Shown here one piece after another: positions 13,364 to 24,728 of a DNA stretch of 64,000 nucleotides; positions within the stretch are counted from its first letter, which is position 1; every line of letters begins with the position of its first letter. The stretch comes from Diplosphaera chodatii (taxonomy: Eukaryota; Chlorophyta; Trebouxiophyceae; Prasiolales; Stichococcaceae). The stretch covers positions 2,418,001 through 2,482,000 of the forward strand of contig JAALGY010000023.1 in NCBI GenBank assembly GCA_032358165.1, in the 5' to 3' direction. The notes beneath the pieces are model-generated. The model was not told the DNA's origin, did not search any database, and was given only the letters and a program-made list of their open reading frames with translations. The position numbers and the translations under genes were made by a program.

Positions 13364-16300
13364 CTACACCCTCACCAGACCAGGGACGCCACCAGCTGCC
13401 TGCACAACTGTGATGCTGGAGGTGATTTGCTTGATGAGGTCCTGGTAGCCATCTTGCAGAATGGTTGCCAGCTTGCCCTGCAAAGGCAAGGTGCTACAAG
13501 GCGATGTAGTAGCGCTGAAAGTGGTTTGGCAGTCCTTTTGTCATGCCACCCTGTCGAAGGCTAGCCTGAGAACAAATACGTGTGTGCCCGAGGCAGCTGG
13601 TGCAGCAAACTGCCAAATGATCTGAACGGAGGGAAGCCCACCTGGATGAGGGAGGCCAGCGACAGCGGGTCGATGGGGTTGGCCTCGTCAAAGACGTACA
13701 GTACCTCGGAGGTCGGCGCACCCACCGCCTGGGCAACCTTGCACTCCTGCAGGCAGTAACAGAGGGCAGTGCCAGTGATAAGTCTGTGCGGGGCACAAGG
13801 GCTGCCTGATGTACGCCCATTCTGTGAGTAGGAACCCAGGACACAGGTAGTGGCTCATAATTGACAATGGACACATTGCCACACCTTGCCCGTCCACTCG
13901 GCCGCAGAAGTGTAGGCGCTGGTGTAGATGGCCGGCGTCTTCACGATGGTCAGCGACGGCTCCGTGCACTTGATGAGGTTGCCGGCAGCAGGCTTGGTGG
14001 TGTTGCTAGCTGGCGTGTTGGAAGACAGTGAGGCCGTGCTGCGTAGTGCGACAGTCTGCAGTCAGCATCCAGCCATGGGACGTACAATCAGATACTTTGT
14101 GGGGTACCTGCCCTACACTGTGTTGTGTGCGGCAGTGAAACAAGCTTTATGCATTAACGTATTGTGCACCTGCTGGTGCCGTTGCCGCCGGAGCTGGCGC
14201 TGGCGCCCCGCAGGCGGCGAGTGGCGCCCGCTGTGGTGCCGTCGCTGCCAGCTGAGGCCCCGGTGTCACCCGACGTGGCGTTGATGCCACTGCCGCCGGC
14301 CGAAGCGCTGCCGCCAGACGCGGCGGCATCGTCGCCGCTGCTGGCAGACGGGTCGCTCGCGCTGCCGTCCTTGGAGAGCGGGATGGTGCAGGTCCCGGTG
14401 GTGAAGGTGATGCTCATGCCAGGGCCTGCACATCGATTGTGCACCAATCCTATCAATCACATGGGTGCAGTGAGCTGCCAAGGGCATGACTCCGGCAGAT
14501 TGCCCTGAGGGCAAGACTTGGTGCGAGTGGCCACACACGGATGGCACAGCAGGCCACCGGTGTAGTTGGCGGCATGGGCCACAGGAAGCTTGAAGCTGGC
14601 GGGTGTGCAGAACTCGTCGCTGAACTTGACGACCTCCTGGACGATGACACCCTTGAACGCCACTGGTGCCACCTGCAGCGGCACACAGAATCACTGGCGA
14701 TGCAGGTATCAGAGCCAGCTTACAACAGCCTGCGTGTGCTGCTGTTTACATCGTAGGTAGCTGCAGAACACCGGCACTGAATGCCGTAGGAGCGCAGCAC
14801 TGAGTACCGGGGTAATGACGGGCTTGACAATGTCGAATGCCGGCGCCACGGCGAAGCTGGGCAGCACCGAGCCTGCTGCCTGCGCTGCCACTGCAGCCGA
14901 TGTGGAGGAGCTGCCGCTGCCGCTGCTGCCGCCGGAAGCAGAGCCAGCGCCCGTGAGGCCAGCGGCTGAGGTGGTGCTGCCGGTGGACGCTGCGGACGAG
15001 CCTGGCGTCGTGATGGTGCTGTTGTTGCCGCCAGAAGAGGCTGCATATATATGAAGCAATGGGGTGCTAGTGTCAAGGGCAAGACCATCGAAAGGCAGTT
15101 TCTTGCACACGTTGTGCTGCTCCAGAGACAGCCAGAACTGGGTCAGAATGTGGCAGTCCCAGTCATGTAGGGCACCTTAACACTAGGCAAGAAAGGGTGG
15201 TTTTGATAGCAGAATTTCAGTGGGGCTGTGCCGATTGATAGCTGGTCCTGTGCAGATTGATAGCTGCGAACGCGGCTAAGTGCCGCCAGCACACAGCCCC
15301 TCAACATGCGCGACCCGTCTCAGAACATACTTTGCCATCTTGTCGGGGCCATCTGGTAGGGTGTGACCTCTCGCACCGGCGATGCGGCACGCTATACCGT
15401 CCTGCGTCGAGGACCCTCCGGCAGCTAAACCGGCAGCATTCGAGGCCCACGCACAGTGACAGCCCCGCGTGCCGCAGCGGCGAAGGCCTGAGACTGCACT
15501 GTGCCGGGGAGACATGCGGTGGGGGCCTAGGCTGGCCGTGCACGGGTGTTTTTGGTCTGCAGGCTTGTCAGGCATGGCGTCGTGCTGCGCGCGCCTTGGG
15601 CAGATGCAGCAGGTGAGCGGCAACCTGGGAGTGGGTCTGGCATCAGGAGCACCTTCTGTGCGGCTGTGCGCCCCGTACGCCTGCTTTTGCATGGACATCG
15701 AAGCCATTGCCCTGCCCCTGGCCGGGTGCGTTCTTGGGCTGATACTGCGTGCTCTTGGCTGATTGCATACTCGGCAATCTGCAGGATGCGTTTCTGTCAC
15801 ATCCTGTACTCTGAACGGATCGCCATGCGCCGATCAGGCTGCTGGCCGAGGGTCCGCCCTATGCACATCCATCAGATGTCAGGTGCGTTGACTGCACGGA
15901 GTGGCGATCCGCCGGACCTATGTGCACGTTGCCATCCTGATCTTGTGACATCCACACATCGCAGAGCGTTGGGTGTCTCTCAAGGCTCTTCTTTCAGAGA
16001 AGAGCCTTTACATTGACGCACTGCGCAGGCCTCGCAGATTGCCACCAGCGCACCAATGCTAGCCGTGGCTGATGTACAATTCCGAGAACCTAGCAGCACA
16101 GCTGAGCAGCACAGCGTCAGGCAGCAGTCTCGCGGCAGTCACGGCTTTCAGTGCCGACTGAGGCGCAGCCTGTGCCTGTGCCTGTGCCTGGAACCACCAC
16201 CATCTTGGTGCGCCACACATGTCATGATGCAGTCTGCACATTGGCAAGCAGCTGCCACGTATCGTATGACATAGGACTTCTGCAGCTTCCCAGGCTGATG

Positions 16301-19300
16301 AGCTGTGTATCTCGTTTGTGCTTCGACATTTTGCATGCTGCCAGTACAGCATCGTGCCCATGAACCACATGCTGGTAGTGCTGTGCAGAGCAAATTCTCC
16401 TCTTCTGAGGGATGATGGCAGCCATTGCGCACATGAGCAGATGTGGCAATTAGATGGGAGGGTGCGAGGCTGCACAGTGTGAGCGGGTGCGATGCGCTGC
16501 ATTGACAACTTCCAATGCCATTCAGGTGTGCTGTCGCCATCAAGTGAACACTTCCACAAGGCATAGCCAGCCAGCAGAGGCGCAGTCCTCGAGTCATTGC
16601 GGTGGGTTGCACGGGTGCGCCACATTCGTGTTGAAGCAGCTAGCCCTTGATGTGCCAAACTGCTGCAACTGAAACGCTGGATGTGCTGCTGGGCACTGAA
16701 CATCTCATGCCCTCGCAGGTGGCACCGCGTCTGCCGCCAACATCACCGTCGTATGTGGGTGCCAGCTGCAGGCGGCTGCAGCATGCGTTGCTGCCCACAT
16801 TGCACCTGCCAGATGCAGGCAGTGGTGTCTGCAGCCTATTTCTCTTGGAACCATTAGTGCTCTAAGGACGCTGCATGACATTTGGTGGTCTGTCAGGAGT
16901 CATGCGCACAGCAGTATTTGTCCTGGAGCAGCACGACATTGCAAAGTGCAGGAGAGGGCACCTGTCCTGTATGTGGTGTTACACATGCCAGCTTGTCCGG
17001 ACAGATGGAGTGCGTCATGGTTCTGTAGGTCTGCAATAGCAGGGGTGTCACAATTGATCAGTGGCAGACATGCATTGATGACCACTCGATGCACGAGCAA
17101 ACCTGTGCACGGCAGTCACCCTTCGGCACTCCTGCACCATACGAATGGCGGCACTCACACACAAGCATACATGGTCTGATGTGCATGGTAGCGGCAGTTC
17201 AATCTCCGGACCAAACATGCAACTTGTCCTCACCGCTGTTCCAGCGCTTCCCAAACACATTCGTGCCGGCTTTTGCACATTGACCTGCCAAGCCTATGAC
17301 AATTGCTCCACATGGCACCCTGCATCCCAGGGAAGATCTACCGCTACCTAAAGACCACACCTGAGGAGCGCTTTGTTTGCAGCATGTTCGACACGAACTG
17401 GGACGCTGCCAATGCAGTGGATACCACATACTTATGGTCGATGGAAATAACTATACAGGCCGGACCGCCATGTGCGGCTCTCATTTGCTCCTACCTGCGC
17501 GGCGGTGTCAGAATACCTTGTAGAATGGCCTGGAACAGAACCATGCTCTGCGTGCACACAATGCGTCCTCAGGCATGCGCCTGCACTTTGCCCTGCGCTC
17601 ACAGGCAGCGCATCCTGCGCATTGCAAACTGAGCTTCAAGCACTGCGCACTGCGCACGGACTTCCGCTATGTCCTCGAGCATTACATGTGCTAGCTCCAC
17701 AAGCAATGCTGCATCTGATGTTTCACTGACGCTGGTGGACGGGAACAGTCGTATCTACCTGCAGGCATGGTTCCAGTTGAGCACATAGCAGGTCATGTCG
17801 CAATCAATCGGGTGTCCATCCCCGTGGTGAATGTATCACTCTCTGAATCACCTGGACATTCGACAGCTCAAACCTTACTGTGGTGGAAGTTGTGAAGGTG
17901 CGGCCACTGTAGGAGGAACGCAGGAGCAGCATCTTGGCCATGTCCTTTGTTGGGGCGCTGCCGACCGGATGTGCCATTGCCAGCCTGCAGTCTGATGGTT
18001 ATGCGAACAGGACTGTCAGCTAGCACGAGGTTGCATGCAGGAGTATTCAGGGGTCCACTTGTAACCAGCAATGCCGATGCCTGCTCATGACATGCCTCAC
18101 ATCGCACTCCGTTGATTGCTGCTATGCTGCGCATACAACTGTATCACCGCTGACGCCCCTGCGCACAACGTAGACGCTGCACCGTCGCCACTTGCGGCAA
18201 AGCAGGACACTTGCCTGCTAGCAATCCCAGCGTAGCAGAGATCTCCGTCATCAAGCATATACCGCCCTGCTCTGCTGCTGGTCACTGTTGTCGATGTCAT
18301 GGTGAGATGCCAGCAGGGCACCTGCTTTCACTGCTATATATGTCGCAACGCTGGTGTCCACCGTTGACAACAACCCCATCAGTACTGGTCTGAGAAGTGC
18401 ATGTGCGACTTCACATAGTGCGGTGACTGTGCCTGTTCTTATGCTCAAATGTGACGGATCAGTAGATCACTCCTACACTGCAGGTCACTGCAACAAACCC
18501 TGGGTTTTGCCACAATCTTGACCGCCGAATATCCAATATGATACACGTATGCAGTCTCAGTGGCGAGGTTACTGTCAACAGTTGACTTTCAGACACCAGG
18601 CATGCCACATTCAGCGAGTGCTGGACGTTCACTGCAATCACGATTGGTATGATCTGATTGGGAGAGCAGACAATTTGCCTGGGAGCTTGTTGCAGTTGGG
18701 TATGCAAGTACCATCTATCGCTTCTTTCAGCAGATCACAGTGACATGTCCAGCATGTCAACAACCTGGCGCAAAAACTGATTGCTGTGCAGGCTTCATAC
18801 ATGCAGGACTGGACCGTGTACGGAGTACGTGAGAGTGTTCTGGTGTATGTATGCGCACGCGTCGATTATCCCACCCGCTGCTGCTGCGCTGCACAGCAAC
18901 GCTCTGCCGGCAGTGTGTGAGCGATGACCTTTCTCAGGTCACTCGCCTGCATGCAGGCACTATAGCCTCAGGGTGTGCCACACGTGCACACTTAGGAATT
19001 GCACTCTACTGCACAAAGAGCTTGTGGTCTGCATGATGCAGGTGGAAGGGACCCAGCAGCAGGCTTTCAAGTAGACACTTTGAGAGGTGTCCCAGTACAG
19101 CGTAGCGCCACGCAATCCACCGATATCAGCAGGGAACAAGCGGTGTGGTTAGAGAGCACCGACTACTGAAGCCAGTCCAGGTGCAGGTTTCCAGTCCAGG
19201 TGCAGGTTTTCAGTCCAGGTGTCTTCCGCTGGCAACCAGCAATGGTGTTGCAGGCCGCACATGCAATACACGTGCACCAGCAACACTTTAGCAACAACAC

Positions 19301-21012
19301 TTCAGCTGCTCGCGTTCAGCCAAGACTTCATGTTAGGCGTACAAGCGTCCGCACAGGACCATCCCATGTGCACTCAGGGGTGCTGTACAGTCTGTAGGCA
19401 AAAGCAGCTGAAATCTTCGCTGCCCGTGCAGAGGCAGCTGGACATCCTAGAGAGGAGAGAGGTGCAGCCAAATGGCAGGTGCAAGCATTGGCGTAGATGT
19501 ATGTTGCAGCTTGACGCATGTTGCGCTGCTGGTACATATGACAGTGAGGCTGCCACATACTGAGAAGCAACGGGACACTTTGTGAGTGTGTATCTGTAGG
19601 GTCTGAACGGTTACAGGGCAACAGTTGCAACAGCAGCTGGCCTGGTTGCGGCTGTCGGTGGTGGATCGTCCATGGCGCTGATGCTCAGTGCTGCACCTGC
19701 TACACGCCAGCAATCTGCGGGTGCTTCTGGAGCTGACAATCTGCTGTGGGCAGTTTCAGGCCTTTGCTGACAGCAGCAGCTGCTTCCATGCTGGTTCCCA
19801 ACACTGAAAGCGCATGTGCAGCGCAGGGCGTTGTGCAATGTAATGCTTCAGCTTTGCGACGTGCCAATGTTGCCCGCACGTAAAAGGGCCTACAGGGGGT
19901 GATGGCATCACGCGGGAGCCTTGTTTGCTCGCTTGACAGCTCTCTCATGCAACCGATGGAACCTGGGCATCGCATCTGATGGATGTGCATGGAGGCAATC
20001 CTTCTAGTAGCAGCCCGATGGGACAGGAAGCATCGTTGCGGGCACGTAATATGACTGTAAAGCCCAGTTAGACGTCCCGGATGGGCAGTCGGCCGCAGAC
20101 AGGCAGCTAACAGCCCGGAGACGCGCCCAACCCGACTCAGAGCAAAGGCTTCGATGTCGCTGCAGACTCAGGCGTACGGGGCGCACAGCCGCACAGAAGG
20201 TGCTGCTGATGCCAGACCCACTCCCAGGTTGCCGCTCACCTGCTGCATTTGCCCAAGGCGCGCGCAGCACGACGCCATGCCTGACAAGCCTGCAGACCAA
20301 AAACACCCGTGCACGGCCAGCCTAGGCCCCCACCGCATGTCTGCCCGGCAAAGTGCAGTCTCAGGACTGTCCAGCCTTCGCCGCTGCGGCACGCGGGGCT
20401 GTCACTGTGCGTGGGCCTCGACTGCTGCCGGTTTAGCTGCCGGAGGGTCCTCGACGCAGGACGGTATAGCGTGCCGCATCGCCGGTGCGAGAGGTCACAC
20501 CCTACCAGATGGCCCCGACAAGATGGCAAAGTATGTTCTGAGACGGGTCGCGCATGTTGAGGGGCTGTGTGCTGGCGGCACTTAGCCGCGTTCGCAGCTA
20601 TCAATCTGCACAGGACCAGCTATCAATCGGCACAGCCCCACTGAAATTCTGCTATCAAAACCACCCTTTCTTGCCTAGTGTTAAGGTGCCCTACATGACT
20701 GGCAGTCCGGCCAGCACAATGATGCAGTAAGAATATCTGAGCATCTCACATGTCACTTGTGCGGAGACCGCCGAAATGGCGAGTAACACTGTGATGGCCG
20801 CAGCGGCGAAACACGCCCGTGACACCGCCATCCCGCCGAATGCACCGCCGCTCAAGTCCGATTCCAGCCGAGGCAAGGAGTAGGCCGTCGCAGTTTCACT
20901 GTCAGATGTAGCCTCGGTGACCGCAGGATGCTGTGCAGTGGCAGCGCGATCGCCAGGGGCGGCTGTGACGATGTTTGGCAGTTCGGGTTTCGTGCTGTCG
21001 AGGCACTGAACC
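13364..21012 (-). CDS. single-pass membrane or secreted protein with Ser/Gly/Thr-rich ectodomain, unknown function, interrupted by a transposon in an intron
   Basis: Proposed exons (minus): 21012-20757, 15137-14808, about 14670-14510, 14430-14176, 14038-13885, 13746-13642, 13477-13364; the last three junctions agree in phase. The first readable exon encodes a polar stretch, then a hydrophobic segment (ACFAAAAITVLLAISAVSAQ) that could be a signal peptide or signal anchor. Later exons are rich in Ser, Gly, Thr and Ala, with several N-x-T/S sites (NST, NYT, NAT, NGT, NTT) and cysteine motifs such as CHPCVATRTKSC. The C-terminus includes EVLYVFDEANPIDPLSLASL and LATILQDGYQDLIKQITSSI before the stop. 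Composition suggests a cell-surface or wall glycoprotein; no domain was recognised. Joining the 20.8-kb exon to the 15.1-kb exon assumes a donor after SAQ (20756) and an acceptor at 15138, which is in frame. Without the transposon that intron would be about 70 bp. An upstream exon may exist, because 21012 looks like an acceptor. Confidence 0.55.
15160..15708 (+). repeat. left terminal inverted repeat of the transposon
   Basis: Matches the reverse complement of 20150-20701 almost exactly from the tip (CAGTCATGTAGGG) to about GACATCGAAGCC. By eye there are only a handful of substitutions and one 9-bp gap (the right copy has nine extra bases near its equivalent of 15488). Similarity falls off inside 15708. 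Because the gap is a multiple of three, the frame across the repeat stays open in both copies; whether it is translated is unknown. Confidence 0.9.
15709..20149. other. interior of the transposon, no recognised transposase
   Basis: This 4.4-kb interior has scattered short open stretches on both strands, consistent with small exons. On plus, a frame near 17700-17780 reads DVSLTLVDGNSRIYLQAWFQ, one near 17853 reads SSNLTVVEVVKVRPL, and 19600-19780 reads a hydrophobic run (ATVATAAGLVAAVGGGSSMA) like a membrane helix. On minus, about 18300-18130 reads GRYMLDDGDLCYAGIASRQV. These look like pieces of an ectodomain-plus-helix membrane protein rather than a transposase. A triple direct repeat of about 20 bp (CCAGTCCAGGTGCAGGTTT and variants) lies at 19171-19220. 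No gene model is safe. Confidence 0.35.
20150..20701 (-). repeat. right terminal inverted repeat of the transposon
   Basis: Inverted partner of 15160-15708. It ends CCCTACATGACTG at 20701, immediately followed by the 7-bp direct repeat GCAGTCC. It keeps an open frame of about 140 codons running towards the element's end, equivalent to the frame in the left copy. Near-identity of the two copies suggests a recent insertion or ongoing gene conversion. Confidence 0.9.
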
Positions 21013-21543
21013 CTGTTCCGCTGTCACGTGACAGGATGGGTACGTACAGATCTGTGAGCAAGGCAGCACAGTTGTCCGACAGAACAGGCAAATGTATGTA
21101 CAAATGCAACGAAAGCACGGATGAGACAATGCAGCAGGTGCATGCATGGCAATGACTGGCTTCTGACTCCTGCAGTGGTCGGTGCATGCTGCAAAAGTGT
21201 CATGGATTATTAGGAGTCCTGACATTTGAGAATATGCCGTTCCTGGAGTATATACCATCTGCACGCTGTGAAACGAACCTGCTCAAAGGTCACTGCTGTG
21301 CCGCAGAGTTTCATCAAGGGCCTTGCAACATACAATCGATGCCGTCAACCCACAACTCCACTCCACCACCCGCAGGGGATGACAGGCAACTTTGCTTGCC
21401 AACTGATAGACATTGCACGATGCCAATGACCAACTGATGTATGGTACAAGGGGCCACAACCGACTGTCCCGAACCCTGTGCCGACGCGTGTTGATGCCTG
21501 AGCAAGCTGCGGATTTGACCAGGTGCAGAATGTGCGCTTGCAT
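21013..21543. other. spacer, possibly with an undetected first exon of the glycoprotein gene
   Basis: The minus strand just upstream of 21012 ends in an acceptor-like ggaacag, so a 5' exon of the glycoprotein gene may lie here or further right. No start codon with a good coding frame could be fixed. The rest probably belongs to the 3' side of the F-box gene. Confidence 0.3.
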
Positions 21544-22744
21544 CTAAGATAGATACAATGGCAGCTCCAGGTCCGCAGCGAGGTCAGGTGTGCACCACCA
21601 CCTGCCGAGGGCTGCTTGCTGGCGTGGTGACCATCTCATCCTCACCTGCCCAAATGCATGCAGTCTATGAGGGGCCGTAGTTGAGGGCGTGCTATCATCA
21701 GTGGAACAAGCCTCTACAAGAGTAAGGTAGGCTATAAGTAAAGGTCGGATGTGGAGCACCGGCCAGCCATATGAGTCCATTCATAGGGATGCCTACAGGA
21801 CTTGTCCACACAACGGAACTTTGACAACGGCTAGAGCAGCACCTGTGTCGCTAGTATTGGACGACGTTAGCTCTGCCAGCACCAGTGGAGCGAAGCGGTC
21901 AGCAATGGCGCGCCACTGCCAGCAGACGCTCCGCACCGTGCAGAAGTTTGCCATGCCGGAGTCGTCCCTGCAGAACACAGAGCAAATCGTTCAACCGCGG
22001 TCAGCAGCTGCGTTGCATTGCATCCCAACCCCAGGGTCAGTACCAGCATCAGCATCCTGCGGTTACTGATAACACGTTTGCTTGCTAACCAGAAGCACAA
22101 TGAATGGCAACAGGGTCTGGTATGTGTGATGCGGTGCTGATTGATGTTCAGATGGCGCACCGCAGCACGTGCAGCAGGATCTCATGCCGGATGGGGATGG
22201 GAAGTACAGCCCACCGGCCCCGCCTGCATGTACAGGGCAACCTCCTACTTTAGGACCATGCCCCAAACAGGCTCACTACCATCAATGCAGCTGCTAAACG
22301 ACTGCACCAGGTTTAGCAGCACGAAACACATTCAAAGGGGATTGGCCGAGCTGGGACAATGTCAGCAAATAAAGGTAGCACAGCAGATAGTGGATACAAG
22401 TGACTTGCAGACGGTATGCCGCCATTTGGCATGCCAGCCGGCGACGTGTTGATAGTCCCGGTGCAGAGGCGTGAGGGCATAACAACACGTCATAGGTGCA
22501 CCAACCGCGCGTGCACCTGGTGCTGGGGTCCTGCGCCCGCAGCTGCGCCGCCAGCCGGCTGGCGTGCCAGGCGGCGATGGAGGCGGTGCGCCCCGCCGGC
22601 CCTGTGCTGGCCGGGCCATCCAGCAGCGGCTCGATCTTGGCAGCCCTGGCTCGCGGCAGCAACGGCTCCTGCAGCAGCAGGAGTGTCAGGTGCGCCAGCA
22701 GTGGGGCAGGTCACTTGCGTCATGGCAAGGGTTGGAGCTGCCAT
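21544..22744 (-). CDS. F-box protein
   Basis: F-box proteins are substrate adaptors of SCF ubiquitin ligases. The F-box is split by one intron: exon 22223-22161 reads AVLPIPIRHEILLHVLR, and exon 21967 to about 21797 continues in phase with DDSGMANFCTVRSVCWQWRA and then FAPLVLAEL. The LP...EIL..VL......SVC..WR pattern is the usual F-box signature. Upstream exon 22668-22517 (LLPRARAAKIEPLLDG, AAWHASRLAAQLRAQDPST) ends in the phase the F-box exon needs. A possible start is at 22744 through a very short intron. Downstream, a last exon stopping at 21544 (DLAADLELPLYLS) is in phase but weak; no substrate-binding repeat (LRR, Kelch) could be confirmed. Confidence 0.55.
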
Positions 22745-22882
22745 GGCGCATGTATAAGTGAGCCTTTCAAGGTGGACTGCTACACTGCAGTGATCAGAAG
22801 ACCATGATGTCAGCCCAACACATTTATTTGGGGCAGCACTGAGTGGTGGGCAGGTGCGGCAATGTTCATGCATCTGCAGCTC

Positions 22883-24460
22883 TCAGAACGCCACCTCTCC
22901 GGCTGGCGGCAGCAAGATGGGCGGCATGGGCTTTGTGAGAGGGTTTGCGCGGGGCAGGATGGGGAAGTAGGTGGGTGGCAGCACCTGCAGAGACGGGAGG
23001 AGGTATGCTGGAGGTGGCTCCACTGACAAAGAAGCAGACATGGCAAGCTTGCTGGCAAACAGCAACGAGAAGCAATTGCTATGCAAAGCTGACCGGTGGT
23101 GGGGACGATGCCTCTGGGTCCTCCTCTGGGTCAAACTCACACTGCAGTCGGAACACCTGTCGTTGAATCACGCATCACTACACTGGTGGGAGTTCTAGTA
23201 AGCGCGTGCTGCACAGTCATAGCGAGCTGGGACCTTCACAGATGAGACGTGCAGCAACGGCATAGCCGGCAGGGGCAGCGGCGGCAGCTGAGGCGGTCTG
23301 GCAGGCGGAGTGATGGGAGCCAAGGGGCTGGCAGCCTGCTCCAGGCCTGGCGTGGGCGTGCGGCGGGATCACGCAGAGGCGGCGTTGGCGACAGCTGTAG
23401 GCCATGCAGACCGCTGCCGGTCCCGCAGCTCAGGCACCCGACCAGGGGGGCGGCTTGCACCTGCAAATTCATGGCACATAGTTTGGCGAGTTTGGTTCAA
23501 CTTCCGCTTCTTGGGTACAGTCCGGTGCCCTGCGCTGATGTTCGTATGCCTTGGTTTGAAACAGGAGTGGGATCAATGTCACACAGGCCACACATGGAAG
23601 GCTCACCTGGCGGCCAGGTGGGGACTTCCCCGGCGCACGTGGCAGAACCACTGGCGGCATTGGCAGGGCACATGGCTGCAGCGCTGTGCTATCCAGCGCT
23701 GCCAGCAGCTGCTCATGCGACAGGCCCATTGGCGGTGGAACCTGCATGGTCAGCAGCACACGCCACATCGTCCAGTGGATTTCGGCATCGGTAGAGTACA
23801 TTCTTGCAAGTCGTGAGCAGCATCTGCGCCCAGTGACGCAGGTGCACAATCACAGGCTGGTGCTGGTGGGTCCGAGCATGAGAGGCCAATCGTGCAGCTC
23901 AGACGTACTGTATGACCTTGACTGTGGGAACAGCCCACAATGCAGAAGTTGACGCACCTGAGGGATGACTGGCATCAGCGACGAGTGCAGCATGCCGCCA
24001 TGCACGGTATTATGCTCATGAAGGTGGAGCACCTGCGCCATCTGGACCAGAGCAGGACACACACACTGTCATTTGCTGCATGTTGAGCATGGCACCATTG
24101 CGACACATCTGCCAGATGCCGTAACTGGCTGGCAAGCGGCCAACAGTCAATAGATGCCGGACGAGCATGCACTTGCTTGTCGTTGAGGGCATGGCTGTGC
24201 GTGTGAGGGAAGCCATCACATGGAAGACGCATTGTCATGCTGTTGCCCCAAGGTCGTATCTTTACCTTCGGCAGCTGCGCTGGTCCGCTGCCGTGTGTGC
24301 AGACGGTAGGATGAACAGCCCGCGGCACACGGAGATCACTGCAAGACCTGCGAGCTCCTCAGTTCCTTGTGTTTGCACCCTGACGTGACCTGCCTTGGAC
24401 GTCCCAGGCATAGGTGACAGCATCGGATTGCCGCCAGATTTTGACCGTGGCGGCCTCCAT
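22883..24460 (-). CDS. unrecognised protein with proline-rich C-terminus
   Basis: Proposed start at 24460 (MEAATVKIWRQSDAVTYAWD). Exon 1 (24460-24390) joins in phase to exon 2 (24338-24266, DLRVPRAVHPTVCTHGSG). Later exons are probable at about 24090-24030 (MCRNGAMLNMQQMTVCVSC) and 23757-23610 (PPMGLSHEQLLAALDSTA, PMPPVVLPRAPGKSPPG), with a proline-rich exon near 23360-23235 (PLPLPAMPLLHVSSVK). The end is firm: VFRLQCEFDPEEDPEASSPP joins to LPPTYFPILPRANPLTKPMP and the stop at 22883. The start lies about 270 bp from the divergent TRS130-like gene, so the two may share a promoter region. No domain was recognised; the middle of the model is uncertain. Confidence 0.45.
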
Positions 24461-24728
24461 CTCAGCCCACCCACCTGCTGATTGGGGCCCCGACTAGCTG
24501 TTGATGTGAGGGTGGTGATATCACGGCCCGCGGTTGGCTCTTCTGTACGTACCGTGTGTCACGATGGTTCTGAGACCTGGAAGCGCATGTTCAAGTTGCG
24601 TTGCCCTCGTTCAGTAAGTAATTTGATATTTGAGATGGCCAATCTGCTATGCATGATGTTCACGAGCAACATCATTCACCAGGCGAAGCTGAAACACAAC
24701 ATACAGAGTGAATGACACGAGCGCTTTG

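Larger units (their letters stand above)
15160..20701. mobile_element. 5.5-kb DNA transposon with long terminal inverted repeats
   Basis: The two ends are inverted copies of about 550 bp, starting CAGTCATGTAGGG at 15160 and ending with its complement at 20701. Directly outside lie 7-bp direct repeats GCAGTCC (15153-15159 and 20702-20708). If the first C of the repeat is not counted, a 9-bp duplication with one mismatch fits as well. Long TIRs with a 7-11 bp target duplication are typical of Mutator-like elements; hAT elements give 8 bp. No DDE transposase, reverse transcriptase or recombinase motif was recognised inside, so the superfamily is open and the element may be non-autonomous or carry captured host exons. 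It sits in an intron of the minus-strand glycoprotein gene. Confidence 0.85.

Noticed and set aside
15257..15616. 119-codon plus-strand frame in the left TIR, with a near copy at 20236-20604 on minus
   Set aside because: Duplicated only because the TIR is duplicated; no domain, and the opposite strand is open as well, as is common in GC-rich DNA.
22883..24460. Calling the proline-rich-tailed gene TAF8
   Set aside because: The tail is vaguely similar in style, but no histone fold was found in the N-terminal exons.
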